Of a stretch of 64,000 bases of DNA, positions 42,840-52,600 are shown in pieces. The notes beneath the pieces were generated by a model, which worked only from the letters and a program-made list of their open reading frames with translations, did no database searches and was not told the DNA's origin. The stretch covers positions 185,081 to 249,080 of the forward strand of contig JBMYLP010000001.1 in the NCBI GenBank assembly GCA_049596455.1, read 5' to 3'. Positions within the stretch are counted from its first letter, which is position 1. Each line of letters starts with the position of its first letter. A program made the translations under genes and the position numbers. The stretch is from UBA7446 sp049596455. Lineage in GTDB: Bacteria; Bacteroidota; Bacteroidia; Flavobacteriales; Flavobacteriaceae.

Positions 42840-43706
42840 TTACTGCTTTCCTGCGCGGAACAGGTATTCCTTTTCGGCTTTGGTTAGGCTTTCGTAGCCC
42901 GAAGCAGCAATTTTATCCAAAATAGCATCCACCTTTTTTTGATCAACCCCCGAAGCGGTTTTGGTGCTGCGTGTTCTTTTGGTCGTCTTTTTTTTGGGTT
43001 TTGATGCATCAAAAAGCGATGTAAACGCATCTACCATCCGCATAAACCAGGCGCCAATATCGTTGCCTTTTAAAAATTCACGCTGATATAGATAGCCCCA
43101 AAGTGCGCCACCCAAATGGGCAATATGTCCTCCTGCATTTGAGGTTGGAATTTGCACCACATCCAAAAAAATAAATAAGAGTGCAACATATTTTAATGGA
43201 ACAGAAAACATAAACACTCGTATGGGAGAATTTGGCATATAGGATGCCATAAACACCAAAACTGCCATCACCCCTGCCGAACTCCCAATGAGCATTGAAG
43301 ACCTAGACTGAAAGGCAGGAAATATATTATAGGAAAGCAAGTAAATCAGTCCGCCTACTACAATACCCACAAAAAAGGTGTTGAGCAACAAGCGTGCTTT
43401 AAATAAATTGAGCATCAAACCACCTGCTATATAAAGCAAGAGCATATTCCAAAAAATGTGTCCCAGCGAGCCGTGAAAAAATCCGTAGGTGATGATCGTC
43501 CAAGGACGTGTGAGTACAGTATTGATATCGGCAGAAAGCTCAAAAAATGTTAGCCAATTTGAAAAAGAACTATTGAATAAAAACAACAACGTGTTGAGCA
43601 ATAGCGGCACTACAAAGAGCAACGCCATTATGGCAATAAGCCGTTCCATCACATTAAATCTAGCGTATCTTACACGTATGTTCTGCCACAAATCCATCAA
43701 TTCCAA
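42840..43706 (-). CDS. rhomboid family intramembrane serine protease (second of a pair)
   Basis: A 288-residue membrane protein with six or seven helices. Rhomboid signatures are HIFWNMLLLYIAGG, the serine motif IGSSAGVMAVL and the histidine segment GGHIAHLGGALWGYLY. After the last helix follows a basic linker (KPKKKTTKRTRSTKT) and a short helical tail (VDQKKVDAILDKIAASGYES) typical of the Bacteroidota version. It cleaves membrane substrates, which are unknown here. It overlaps the upstream rhomboid by ten bases. Confidence 0.9.
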   Translation of the reverse strand: MELMDLWQNIRVRYARFNVMERLIAIMALLFVVPLLLNTLLFLFNSSFSNWLTFFELSADINTVLTRPWTIITYGFFHGSLGHIFWNMLLLYIAGGLMLNLFKARLLLNTFFVGIVVGGLIYLLSYNIFPAFQSRSSMLIGSSAGVMAVLVFMASYMPNSPIRVFMFSVPLKYVALLFIFLDVVQIPTSNAGGHIAHLGGALWGYLYQREFLKGNDIGAWFMRMVDAFTSLFDASKPKKKTTKRTRSTKTASGVDQKKVDAILDKIAASGYESLTKAEKEYLFRAGKQ

Positions 43707-44383
43707 CGGTTTTGGTTAAACTGATTGCGTTTCCAGTACCACATCATCAAGAATCCGGTAATGGCTCCACCCACATGGGCAAAATGCGCAATAGGACCCA
43801 TGGAATAGGATGAAAATCCAAAGAATAAATCCATCAGTAGAATGAGTGGTACAAAGTATTTTGCTTTGATGGGAATAGGTAAAAAGATAAGCATCAATTC
43901 GGCATTTGGAAACATAAAGGCAAAAGCTACCAAAACACCATACAATGCCCCAGATGCGCCCACCATACGAACATGAAACAAGGATTGCGTTTGTTGTTGC
44001 AATGAATTGTAAATTTCGTCAAGCGGATACCCTTGCAAAACCAACTCATCTACCCACCCTTGAATTTGAAGATGATATACCAAAAGCTGCAACGCAGCTG
44101 CTCCAACTCCAGTTGACAGATAAAAAAACAAGAATTTGTTTTTCCCCCACATTTGCGCCAGTGGTGAACCAAACATCCAAAGCCCAAACATATTGAACAA
44201 AATATGTGAAATGCTTCCGTGCATAAACATATGCGTCAGCACTTGCCATATGCCAAATAAGTCGTTTTTGGGGTAGTGCAATGCCAAAACGTCATACGCC
44301 AACTCCCCAACAAACTGACTTCCAATAAAAATCAGCACATTGATTATGATCAGATGCTTAACAATGTCAGGAATGTTTCTCAT
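43697..44383 (-). CDS. rhomboid family intramembrane serine protease (first of a pair)
   Basis: A 228-residue rhomboid with six helices: HMFMHGSISHILFNMFGLWMF (the H-x-N region), VGASGALYGVLVAF with the catalytic serine, and IAHFAHVGGAITGFL with the catalytic histidine. It overlaps mutL by four bases and the next rhomboid by ten, so mutL-rhomboid-rhomboid is one operon. The two are diverged paralogues; only the second carries the extra C-terminal tail. Confidence 0.93.
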   Translation of the reverse strand: MRNIPDIVKHLIIINVLIFIGSQFVGELAYDVLALHYPKNDLFGIWQVLTHMFMHGSISHILFNMFGLWMFGSPLAQMWGKNKFLFFYLSTGVGAAALQLLVYHLQIQGWVDELVLQGYPLDEIYNSLQQQTQSLFHVRMVGASGALYGVLVAFAFMFPNAELMLIFLPIPIKAKYFVPLILLMDLFFGFSSYSMGPIAHFAHVGGAITGFLMMWYWKRNQFNQNRWN

Positions 44384-46146
44384 GGTGAAAAAAAGCGGTC
44401 TAACTCTTGTAATGACAACACCCTAAAGGTTGCCTTTCCTTCAGGGGTACGATCGGATTCTTTACAAGATAAAAGGTTGTGTATCAATTCTATTTGTTCG
44501 TGCGGTGCCAAGCTGCGTCCGGAAGGAATACTTCGTTGTTTTGCCAACGAACGCGCCATAACATCACGCTGCAAAAACGCATGAACCGTGCCATTTGTCG
44601 TCTGTGTCAGCCATTGCTGCAAAAAATGAGGAATATCCTCTATAGCAAACACATCTGGAATAGCAGAAAATTCAATCGTATCATCAACAGCGTTAGCAAT
44701 AGCAAAACCCATTCCCTCCAATACCTCCTGATGCGCGTTTAACGCGCCAATACTAAGTGTATCAAGCGTTAGTGCAAGCGGAACTGCTAAGGTTTGTGAC
44801 AGTACCTCTTTGGTTTCCCAAGCTCGCATGTAGCTTTCGTATAACACTCTTTCGTGTGCCCTACGTTGATGCACCACAAGCACACCATTTTGGTGTGGTG
44901 CAATAAGAAATTTTTGGGCATACTGAAACGAAACAGCAATCTTATCTGTTGATGGTGACAAAATTGGCGCTGCGGGTTTTTCTGGGATAATATCATCAAA
45001 AGAAACCGCCTTTTTAGGGTATTGGGGTTTTGATGTCTGCGCAAAGGGATTAAAGTTTGGGTTGACTGAAACCCGAGGTGCAACGGGAGCAGCTTTATAC
45101 TGCGCATAAGGGGTGTCTAAAGTATTGTCTTTTGAAAAATCCAAAACGGGTGCAATGCTAAACTGCCCCAAACTGTGTTTTACAGCAGCACGAAGTACGG
45201 CATAAAGGGCATGTTCGTCTTCAAATTTTACTTCTGTTTTGGTCGGATGTATGTTAATATCCAACTGGTTTGGAGGCACATCTAAATACAAAAAATAGCC
45301 CGGCTGATGATTGGGCGAGAGTAAGCCTTCAAACGCTGCCATTACGGCATGATGCAAATAGCCGCTTTTGATAAATCGGTCATTCACAAAGAAAAACTGT
45401 TGATGGCGTGATTTTTTAGCAAAACTTGGTTTGAGCACAAAGCCCTTTATTTTTACCAATTCGGTAGCTTCCTCCACAGGAACTAAGCGTTCGTCAAATT
45501 TTGGTCCAAACACATGCACAATACGTTGCCGAGAAGTGGTCGGTGGCAACTGAAACACTTCTGTACCGTTGTGAAACAACTCAAAGTGAATGTCGTGATG
45601 CACCAACGCCACACGGTGAAATTCATCTGTAATATGACGAAATTCTACCGCAGTAGATTTTAAAAAATTGCGCCGTGCTGGAATGTTAAAAAATAAGTTT
45701 TTTACGGAAACAGAAGTCCCTTCAGCGGCGGTGGTGCGCTGTTGTAGCGTTACTTCAGAGCCCTCAATAGTTATCCGAACGCCCAAATCGTCCGCTTTGG
45801 TTTTGGTTATGAGCTGAACCTGTGCTACGGCAGCAATACTTGCCATTGCCTCGCCACGAAACCCTTTGGTGTTTAGATTAAAAAGGTCGTCGGCTTTTTC
45901 AATTTTGGAGGTGGCATGACGCTCAAAACACATTCTGGCATCCGTTTCGCTCATGCCCTTCCCGTTGTCCACTACTTGAATATGTGCTTTTCCAGCTTCT
46001 TTCACAATAAGTGAAACACGGGTAGCCCCAGCATCAATGGCGTTTTCGAGCAATTCTTTTACCACAGAGGCGGGGCGTTGTACCACCTCGCCGGCAGCAA
46101 TTTGATTGGCTACGTGGTCGGGAAGCAATCGAATGATATCACTCAT
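44380..46146 (-). CDS. mutL: DNA mismatch repair protein MutL, degenerate endonuclease motif
   Basis: A 588-residue MutL. The GHKL ATPase domain is complete: IRLLPDHVANQIAAGEVVQRP, VKELLENAIDAGA, DNGKGM and TKGFRGEAMASIAAVA. In the C-terminal domain the endonuclease motif DQHA(X)2E(X)4E reads HQRRAHERVLYE (about residues 425-436), with Asp to His and His to Arg, and the CPHGRP-like region is SDRTPEGKATF. The nuclease metal site is therefore probably absent, as in MutH-dependent MutL proteins, although I see no mutH. It links MutS recognition to excision. Confidence 0.94.
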   Translation of the reverse strand: MSDIIRLLPDHVANQIAAGEVVQRPASVVKELLENAIDAGATRVSLIVKEAGKAHIQVVDNGKGMSETDARMCFERHATSKIEKADDLFNLNTKGFRGEAMASIAAVAQVQLITKTKADDLGVRITIEGSEVTLQQRTTAAEGTSVSVKNLFFNIPARRNFLKSTAVEFRHITDEFHRVALVHHDIHFELFHNGTEVFQLPPTTSRQRIVHVFGPKFDERLVPVEEATELVKIKGFVLKPSFAKKSRHQQFFFVNDRFIKSGYLHHAVMAAFEGLLSPNHQPGYFLYLDVPPNQLDINIHPTKTEVKFEDEHALYAVLRAAVKHSLGQFSIAPVLDFSKDNTLDTPYAQYKAAPVAPRVSVNPNFNPFAQTSKPQYPKKAVSFDDIIPEKPAAPILSPSTDKIAVSFQYAQKFLIAPHQNGVLVVHQRRAHERVLYESYMRAWETKEVLSQTLAVPLALTLDTLSIGALNAHQEVLEGMGFAIANAVDDTIEFSAIPDVFAIEDIPHFLQQWLTQTTNGTVHAFLQRDVMARSLAKQRSIPSGRSLAPHEQIELIHNLLSCKESDRTPEGKATFRVLSLQELDRFFSP

Positions 46147-46151
46147 ACGCG

Positions 46152-46433
46152 CTAAAAAATAGATAGATCAAAATCTAACACATAAAGTGCTAGCAATAGC
46201 AAAACCGCTATGATAAGTAGTAATCGGGGCGAAACACTTCTATTTCTTCTGTTTCGGCTCATATCTCGTGCATCACGCCAATGGGCACCAAAGTCGTTGG
46301 TGTTGGGCGTGTCGCGATACTGTTCAAAAGTAGAACCAAACGCATAGGGATTTGCCGATTGTTTTCCCTTGTAATATCTGGTAGTGTAGTTAAATCGACG
46401 GTTTTTTCGTTGTTTTAAAAATGATAATCGCAC
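46152..46433 (-). CDS. small membrane protein next to mutL (often misnamed riboflavin synthase subunit beta)
   Basis: A protein of 93 residues from GTG at 46433 (109 if ATG at 46481 is used, which would reach into the divergent gene). It has a basic start (RLSFLKQRKNRRFNYTTRYY), a conserved FGSTFEQYRDT-NDFGAHWRDARD middle and one C-terminal membrane helix (LLLIIAVLLLLALYVLDFDL). Similar tail-anchored proteins occur beside mutL in Flavobacteriia and have no link to riboflavin. Function unknown. It is five bases upstream of mutL. Confidence 0.7.
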   Translation of the reverse strand: MRLSFLKQRKNRRFNYTTRYYKGKQSANPYAFGSTFEQYRDTPNTNDFGAHWRDARDMSRNRRNRSVSPRLLLIIAVLLLLALYVLDFDLSIF

Positions 46434-46487
46434 ATGAGTTGAATGAAACTCAAATGTACAAAAAGCATAAGAAACGCTCACAATACC

Positions 46488-46495
46488 TATCTTTG
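46488..46495 (+). promoter_or_regulatory. -7 box four bases before the DHH phosphoesterase ATG
   Basis: TATCTTTG, an exact TAnnTTTG match, ends four bases before ATG 46500 in a divergent gap. It predicts a transcript starting at the ATG. No clear -33 element. Confidence 0.4.
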
Positions 46496-46499
46496 TTTT

Positions 46500-47504
46500 A
46501 TGATTGAATCACAACTTCACCAATTGGCGCAATGGTTAGAAACCCCATCAAAAATGGTTATCATACCGCACAAAAACCCTGATGGCGACGCCATGGGAAG
46601 CACCTTAGCGTGGCAAAATGTAATGCGTCAGCTTGGACATACGGCAACGGTTCTGGCGCCCAATCCCTACCCCACATTTTTGCATTGGATGCCTGGACAT
46701 GAGAACGTTATCATTTATGAAAATGCGCAAAAGGAAGGCAATAAGCTTATTGCAGAGGCAGATTTTATTTTTACGCTAGATTTTAACACACTCAATCGTA
46801 TTGATGACATGGGCGTTCGTGTTGCCGAAAGCAAGGCAAAAAAAATTATGATTGACCACCACCAAGAACCTGACAGCTATGCGGATTTGATGTTTTCCGA
46901 GCCTAGCATTGGCTCTACCTGCGAATTGGTATATCAAATTATTGATGGGCTAGACAAAAAGGATTGTATCAACAAAGAAGTTGCCACCTGTATATACACT
47001 GGTATTTTGACCGACACCGGTTCGTTTCGGTTTCCGAGTGTTACCTCGAACACACATAAAGCGGTTGCTGAACTTATGGATTGTGGGGCAAATCACAGTT
47101 ATATTCACGAGAAAATTAAAGATACCGCGCGTCCAGATCGATTAAAATTATTGGGCATTGCGTTGCGAAATATGGTTTTTTTAAGCGATGTTAATACGGC
47201 ATACATTACCTTAAGCCAGGACGAACTAGATGAATGTAATTTCCAAAAAGGCGATGCCGAAGGGTTTGTGAACTACGGCTTATCGGTTTCAGGCATTCAA
47301 ATAGCGGTACTAATGATTGAATACCGCAACGAAGGTGTGGTAAAACTTTCGTTTAGAAGCAAGGGGGATTTAGCTGTAAATACATTTGCTAAAACCTATT
47401 TTGACGGCGGCGGACACATCAATGCAGCCGGCGGAATTTCGAAACACTCTTTAGCACAAACCGAAAGCTATTTTATTGAGTCATTGCGAGCATTTTTTGG
47501 ATAA
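46500..47504 (+). CDS. DHH/DHHA1 family phosphoesterase (NrnA-like)
   Basis: A 334-residue two-domain enzyme: DHH domain with IIPHKNPDGDAMGSTLA, FTLDFNTLNRID and the DHH-type IDHHQEPDSYAD, and a C-terminal DHHA1 domain with the GGGHINAAGG motif. NrnA-type enzymes degrade short RNA oligomers and dephosphorylate pAp, and related ones hydrolyse pApA from c-di-AMP turnover, which would complement PgpH in this genome. Start MIESQLHQLAQW at 46500 is preferred; the earlier in-frame ATG at 46443 overlaps the divergent gene. Confidence 0.92.
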   Translation: MIESQLHQLAQWLETPSKMVIIPHKNPDGDAMGSTLAWQNVMRQLGHTATVLAPNPYPTFLHWMPGHENVIIYENAQKEGNKLIAEADFIFTLDFNTLNRIDDMGVRVAESKAKKIMIDHHQEPDSYADLMFSEPSIGSTCELVYQIIDGLDKKDCINKEVATCIYTGILTDTGSFRFPSVTSNTHKAVAELMDCGANHSYIHEKIKDTARPDRLKLLGIALRNMVFLSDVNTAYITLSQDELDECNFQKGDAEGFVNYGLSVSGIQIAVLMIEYRNEGVVKLSFRSKGDLAVNTFAKTYFDGGGHINAAGGISKHSLAQTESYFIESLRAFFG

Positions 47505-47552
47505 GCACCAACTAGCCTATTTTTTGTACATTTCAACTCTCAAAAGTTAAAC

Positions 47553-48635
47553 ATGATTAAACAAACCACACTTTTCACAGCATGCCTTTTATTATGTATA
47601 GGTTGTTCTACTTCTAAAAATGGATTAGACAAAGGGCTTTATGCCGATATTCAAACCAATAAAGGCAATATCCTTATCCAGCTTACATACGATAAAACAC
47701 CAAACACAGTTGCCAATTTTGTCTCGCTTGCCGAAGGCACCAACAATCAGGTGGATAGCATATACAAAGGAAAACCATATTATAACGGTATTGTTTTTCA
47801 TCGTGTAATTGCGGACTTTATGATTCAGGGCGGTGATCCAACGGGAACAGGACAAGGTGGTCCCGGGTACAAGTTTGAAGATGAATTCGTAGATGAGCTT
47901 AAGCATGATGGCGCAGGAGTATTGTCGATGGCAAATGCAGGTCCAAACACCAACGGAAGTCAGTTTTTTATTACACACAAAGAAACCCCATGGTTAGATG
48001 GAAAGCACAGCGTTTTTGGGCGTGTGATAGAGGGTCAACATGTGGTGGATTCTATCCAACAAAACGACACTATTGTTGCCGTAGAAATTATTAGAAAAGG
48101 CAGTGATGCCAGAAAATTTAAGGCGGAAAAGGTTTTTGACGCGTACTTCGATGGTATTGAAGAAAGAAAAGCAGCGAAAATCGCAAAATTAGAGAAGACT
48201 ACATCAGACAAAGCTGCTGCACTTAATGAACTAAAAGCACAAGCTACCACAACAGAAAGCGGCCTTTCATATGTAATTACCAACAAAACGGAGGGTGCTG
48301 CAGTAGTGCCAGGCGTTACGGCATTTACGCACTATGCCGTTTATTTTGAAGACGGTAAACTTTTAGACACCTCTATAGCGGCAGTGGCAAAAGCATACGA
48401 CATGTACGATTCGCGTCGTGACAACGGCGGTGGTTATAGTCCCATCGAGGCGCGTGTTGACCCTGAAGTTTCGCTAATTGCAGGCTTTAAAGAAGGGCTA
48501 TCCCTTCTCAAAGAAGGTGAAAAAGCCACGCTTTACCTCCCCGCTGACATCGCCTATGGCGAGGGTAATGCGGTTATTCCTCCCAATGCTACCCTAATTT
48601 TTGAGGTAGAAATTGTGGAAGTCCGCGCTGAATGA
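47553..48635 (+). CDS. cyclophilin-FKBP fusion peptidyl-prolyl isomerase, lipoprotein
   Basis: A 360-residue protein with a lipoprotein signal (LLLCIGCS, Cys18). Residues 28-190 are a cyclophilin domain (FHRVIADFMIQGGDPTGTG, AGPNTNGSQFFITHKETPWLDGKH split over the active site). Residues 245-358 form an FKBP domain with the usual end GFKEGLSLLKEGEKATLYLP, YGEGNAVIPPNATLIFEVE. Both are prolyl isomerases that help fold exported proteins. Joining two unrelated isomerase folds in one chain is unusual. The gene overlaps the DUF3810 gene by four bases. Confidence 0.92.
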   Translation: MIKQTTLFTACLLLCIGCSTSKNGLDKGLYADIQTNKGNILIQLTYDKTPNTVANFVSLAEGTNNQVDSIYKGKPYYNGIVFHRVIADFMIQGGDPTGTGQGGPGYKFEDEFVDELKHDGAGVLSMANAGPNTNGSQFFITHKETPWLDGKHSVFGRVIEGQHVVDSIQQNDTIVAVEIIRKGSDARKFKAEKVFDAYFDGIEERKAAKIAKLEKTTSDKAAALNELKAQATTTESGLSYVITNKTEGAAVVPGVTAFTHYAVYFEDGKLLDTSIAAVAKAYDMYDSRRDNGGGYSPIEARVDPEVSLIAGFKEGLSLLKEGEKATLYLPADIAYGEGNAVIPPNATLIFEVEIVEVRAE

Positions 48636-49669
48636 ATCGGCTAACACATCGCTGGATTTTTTTGGGCGTTGTGCTATTTTTTGTTGGTTTATCCATAGTT
48701 AAGCATCAGCCGTTTTGGGTTGAGCACTATTACGAAGGCTTGTTCTACCCCCTTATTTCAACTCTAAACCAATGGCTTTGGGCAAGATTTCCCTTTTCTA
48801 TTGGGGATATAGGCTATGGCATTGCCATTCTTTTTGGGTTGTGGTCTTTGAGGAGATTTTCCTTTAGAAGGCATTTTTGGAAGGCATTATCAATTATCGG
48901 ATTGGTAGTGGTGTTTTTTTATACCTCGTGGGGGCTACATTATTTTAAGACGTCCATGCGTGAGCAGCGTCAGCTGCCCGATACGCTATCTGTGGAACAA
49001 CTTAATCTAGCTACAGCGCATTATGCGAAAAAACTAACGGCGCTTCACAATAAATTAACTACAACTCCAGAGAAAAAAGTAGTCGTTGACGCATCTACTC
49101 AAAATATTTTAGCATTAGCTTCTGAAACCATGAAGGCATCTGCGTTGCGACCACCAAGAATTAATGGCAAGGCAAAAGCGACGCTTTTCCCAACAGTATT
49201 GAGTTATATGGGGTTTGGTGGTTATGCAAATCCGTTTACGCACGAAGCACAAGTAAACACACTCCAACCCAAACTGAAAATCATTACTACCGCATGTCAC
49301 GAAATTGCACATCAATGGGGCTACGCCGCCGAGGACGAGGCAAATTACATCAGCATTAAAGCTAGCACAGCCTCTGAAAACGCGTTGGTTGCCTACGCCG
49401 GGAATATGTTGGCGTTTCAGCACCTCACCAATGCCTTATATCGCTACGATGTTGATAGGGCAAAAGAACAGTATCAATCAGTCCCAAAAGGGATTATAGC
49501 GCATTTTCAAGAAGTGCGTGCCTTTTGGCAACGGTATCAAAATCCGTTTGAGCCTCTTTTTAAAAAGAGCTACGACCAATACCTAAAAGCAAACCACCAA
49601 CAAGAAGGGATTAAAAGCTACTCGTTGGTGGTGGGTTTATTGGTGGATGATGTTGTTAGTCTAAAATAA
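48632..49669 (+). CDS. DUF3810 family membrane protein with HExxH motif
   Basis: A 345-residue protein with three N-terminal membrane helices (about 8-24, 52-70, 82-102) and a soluble part containing TACHEIAHQWGYAAEDEANYI, the HExxH zinc motif plus a downstream Glu of gluzincin-type peptidases. It is thus a probable membrane metallopeptidase; substrate unknown. It is coupled to the isomerase upstream (ATGA overlap), and its end overlaps the convergent beta-propeller gene by 14 bases. Confidence 0.85.
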   Translation: MNRLTHRWIFLGVVLFFVGLSIVKHQPFWVEHYYEGLFYPLISTLNQWLWARFPFSIGDIGYGIAILFGLWSLRRFSFRRHFWKALSIIGLVVVFFYTSWGLHYFKTSMREQRQLPDTLSVEQLNLATAHYAKKLTALHNKLTTTPEKKVVVDASTQNILALASETMKASALRPPRINGKAKATLFPTVLSYMGFGGYANPFTHEAQVNTLQPKLKIITTACHEIAHQWGYAAEDEANYISIKASTASENALVAYAGNMLAFQHLTNALYRYDVDRAKEQYQSVPKGIIAHFQEVRAFWQRYQNPFEPLFKKSYDQYLKANHQQEGIKSYSLVVGLLVDDVVSLK

Positions 49670-52600
49670 CAGGCGCACCTGCCGCTTCCGCTTTAGCAAC
49701 GGCAGCATCAGCTTTTAGAGCCAAAGCATCCACTTTAATAGTTAACATATTGGATAAGGCTACTGCCATATCAAAGCTTTCCATATGCATTTTGGTAGGA
49801 CCATAAGTGTTGTAATAAAATCCGCGTGAAGCCACTGATAGTCTGTTAGAAAGCGTTGGTGTATCCTTTTCTCCTACTTCTTTTTTGGCTGGGCTTCCGT
49901 TGATTTGCTTATCAAGCGCTAATTGCTGCTCTCGTAAAGCATAAACCAACTGATGCAATTCCTGTGGTTGCCCTTGCGTATAAGACAAGCTGCGTTTTAA
50001 TGCCTTAATTTTTTTCTTAGTGACATCAAACTTCTTACGCATTTGTTCCACACGAACAAATAGTGCATTTAGTTTTTGAGCATATTCATCGTGGGATGCT
50101 GCTTGTGGATTGTCCAAAACATTTTGGCGGATGCGTTTCACTTCAAAAGCTTGCTTTTTAGCCAATGAAGTCAATACTCCGTGATGCTTTTTGAACAATT
50201 GTACAGCATACAGTCCTTCAGGAACATTCATGCGAAGCCCACGTCCACGGTCTTTATCGGCCTCGATGTCAATTGCCGAGGGCATGGTTTGGCGCAAGTC
50301 CCAAGAAACACGATGAACCCCTTTAGTATAGTCCCCTGAAACCTCAGCAACTACTTCATCGTTAGAATTGGTGATGCGCAATAATGCCGAAGGTTTTTGC
50401 TCGTTTAGTTCAGCATCAAGTTTATCCCAACCTGGAAATGGAACGTCTTGCTTGTTTTTATTTAGTTCTTTTTCGGCTTTTTGCCGCGCTGCTTGCTGCG
50501 TTTTAATGTCTTCAGCTACATAATACGTAAACTGTGCACCGTAGGGTGGATTTTTTGCCGTGTAATAAGAAGCTCCTTGACTTGAAGTACCTCCACGAGT
50601 TTCGATATACTGCAGTGCGCTTTTAACGGGAAATAGTTTTGCGCCTTGCGCTAGTTTATCTTCCGTAATTTCACGAAGTGGACTATAATCATCCAACACA
50701 TAAAAGCTACGCCCAAAAGTAGCGGCTACAAGGTCATTTTCACGCTTTTGTATTGCCAAATCTCGTACTGAAATGGTTGGCATTCCTTTGCTAAACTTAT
50801 GCCATTTTTCTCCTTGATTTAAGCTGATATATACTCCATATTCCGTGCCTAAAAACAATAAATTTGGATTCACATGGTCTTGCACCAAACGCCAAACAAG
50901 TGTGCCTTCAGGAATACCATTTGCAATGGATTTCCACGACTTTCCTCCGTTAGTTGTTTTGTATAAATAAGGGCTGTAATCGCCAAATTTATGGTTGTCC
51001 AATGCCACATAGGCAACATTGGCGTCAAATAAGTCGGCTTTGATATCGTTTATGAAGGCTGTTGCAGGAACACCCGGAAGTTTATCCACCGTTTTTGAAG
51101 TCCACGAAGCACCACCATCTTTTGTGGTGTGTAGCAATCCGTCATCTGAACCTGCATATAAAATATGCTCATCTTGAGCAGATTCTGCCAATGAAGTAAG
51201 CGTATTATAGGTTGACATGGCATATACATCCCATGCGCCATCCCAACTTTGTTGACGCCCCATAATCGGGAGCGATAAACGCTCTTCGTTTTTGGTTAAA
51301 TCAGATGAAATAGGCGACCAACTATCTCCCCTATTTTCTGACCGCCACACGCGCTGCGAACCAAAATACAAGCGTTTTGGGTCATGCTGACTGACCAGAA
51401 TAGGCGCATCCCAATTAAATCGCTCATAAGCTTCGTCAAGTCCATTTTGGGGGCGGATATAGACTGCTTCGTCAGTGGTGCGATCTACACGATACAGATT
51501 CCCTTGCTGCGATTGTGCATACACAATATCTGGATTTCCTGGCTCGGTGGCAGGTTGGTGCCCATCTCCACCCAACAACACAAACCAATCGGCATTGGCA
51601 ATGCCATTACTTCTAAACGTCCGTGACGGTCCACCCTGCGTGTTATTATCTTGTGTGCCGCCAAAAATGTTATAAAACGGATAAGCGTCATCTACCGCCA
51701 ACTTATAGAATTGCGTTAGCGGAAGGTTGTTTACAAATTTCCAATTTTGAGTGTTGTCAAAAGACTCATACAAACCTCCGTCTGTACCAATCAACAAATA
51801 ATTAGGATCATTTTCTTTAAATACCAATGCATGACTGTCAACGTGCTTTTTGGTTTCGTTCATCTGATAAAAGGACTTGCCCCCATTTTCTGAAACCTGT
51901 ACGTAGTTGTTCATTAAGAAAATTTTATCAAACACATGCGGGGAGGCGATCAGTTCTTGGTAGTAATGCGGACCTGTACCACCAGAAACGGTATCGGACA
52001 TTTTTGTCCAACTTTCACCGCCATTTTCTGAGCGATACACCGCACCTTTCCGACGTTCCAGCTCTATAGCAGCATACAATACATCTGGTTTTTGGGATGA
52101 AATTGCCAGACCGATTTTCCCCATATCTACTTTAGGCAAACCTGTTGTTAGTTTTCGCCATGTATCTCCACCGTCAACAGACTTGTACAAGGCTGTGCCG
52201 GGACCACCGCCCATATAGGCAGCTACGTTGCGATGACGCTGCCAACTTGCCGCATACAACACATCTGGATTTCTTGGGTCAATGACTACATCTGTTACAC
52301 CTGTCCACTCGTCTAGCTCTATGGTTTGCTTCCACGTGGTTCCGCCGTCTGTAGACTTATATAATCCACGTTCGCCTCCAGAACTCCAAAGGGGTCCTTG
52401 TGAGGCTACCCAAATAGTGTTTGAGTCATTGGGGTGCACAATAATCTTTGAGATATGCTCCGATTTTTTTAAGCCTTTATTGTTCCATGTCTTACCACCG
52501 TCTCGACTAACATAAATCCCGTGTCCAATACCCACATGACGACCCCCAACATTTTCTCCTGTACCCAACCAAACGGTGTTGGTGTTGTTTGGGTCTAACG

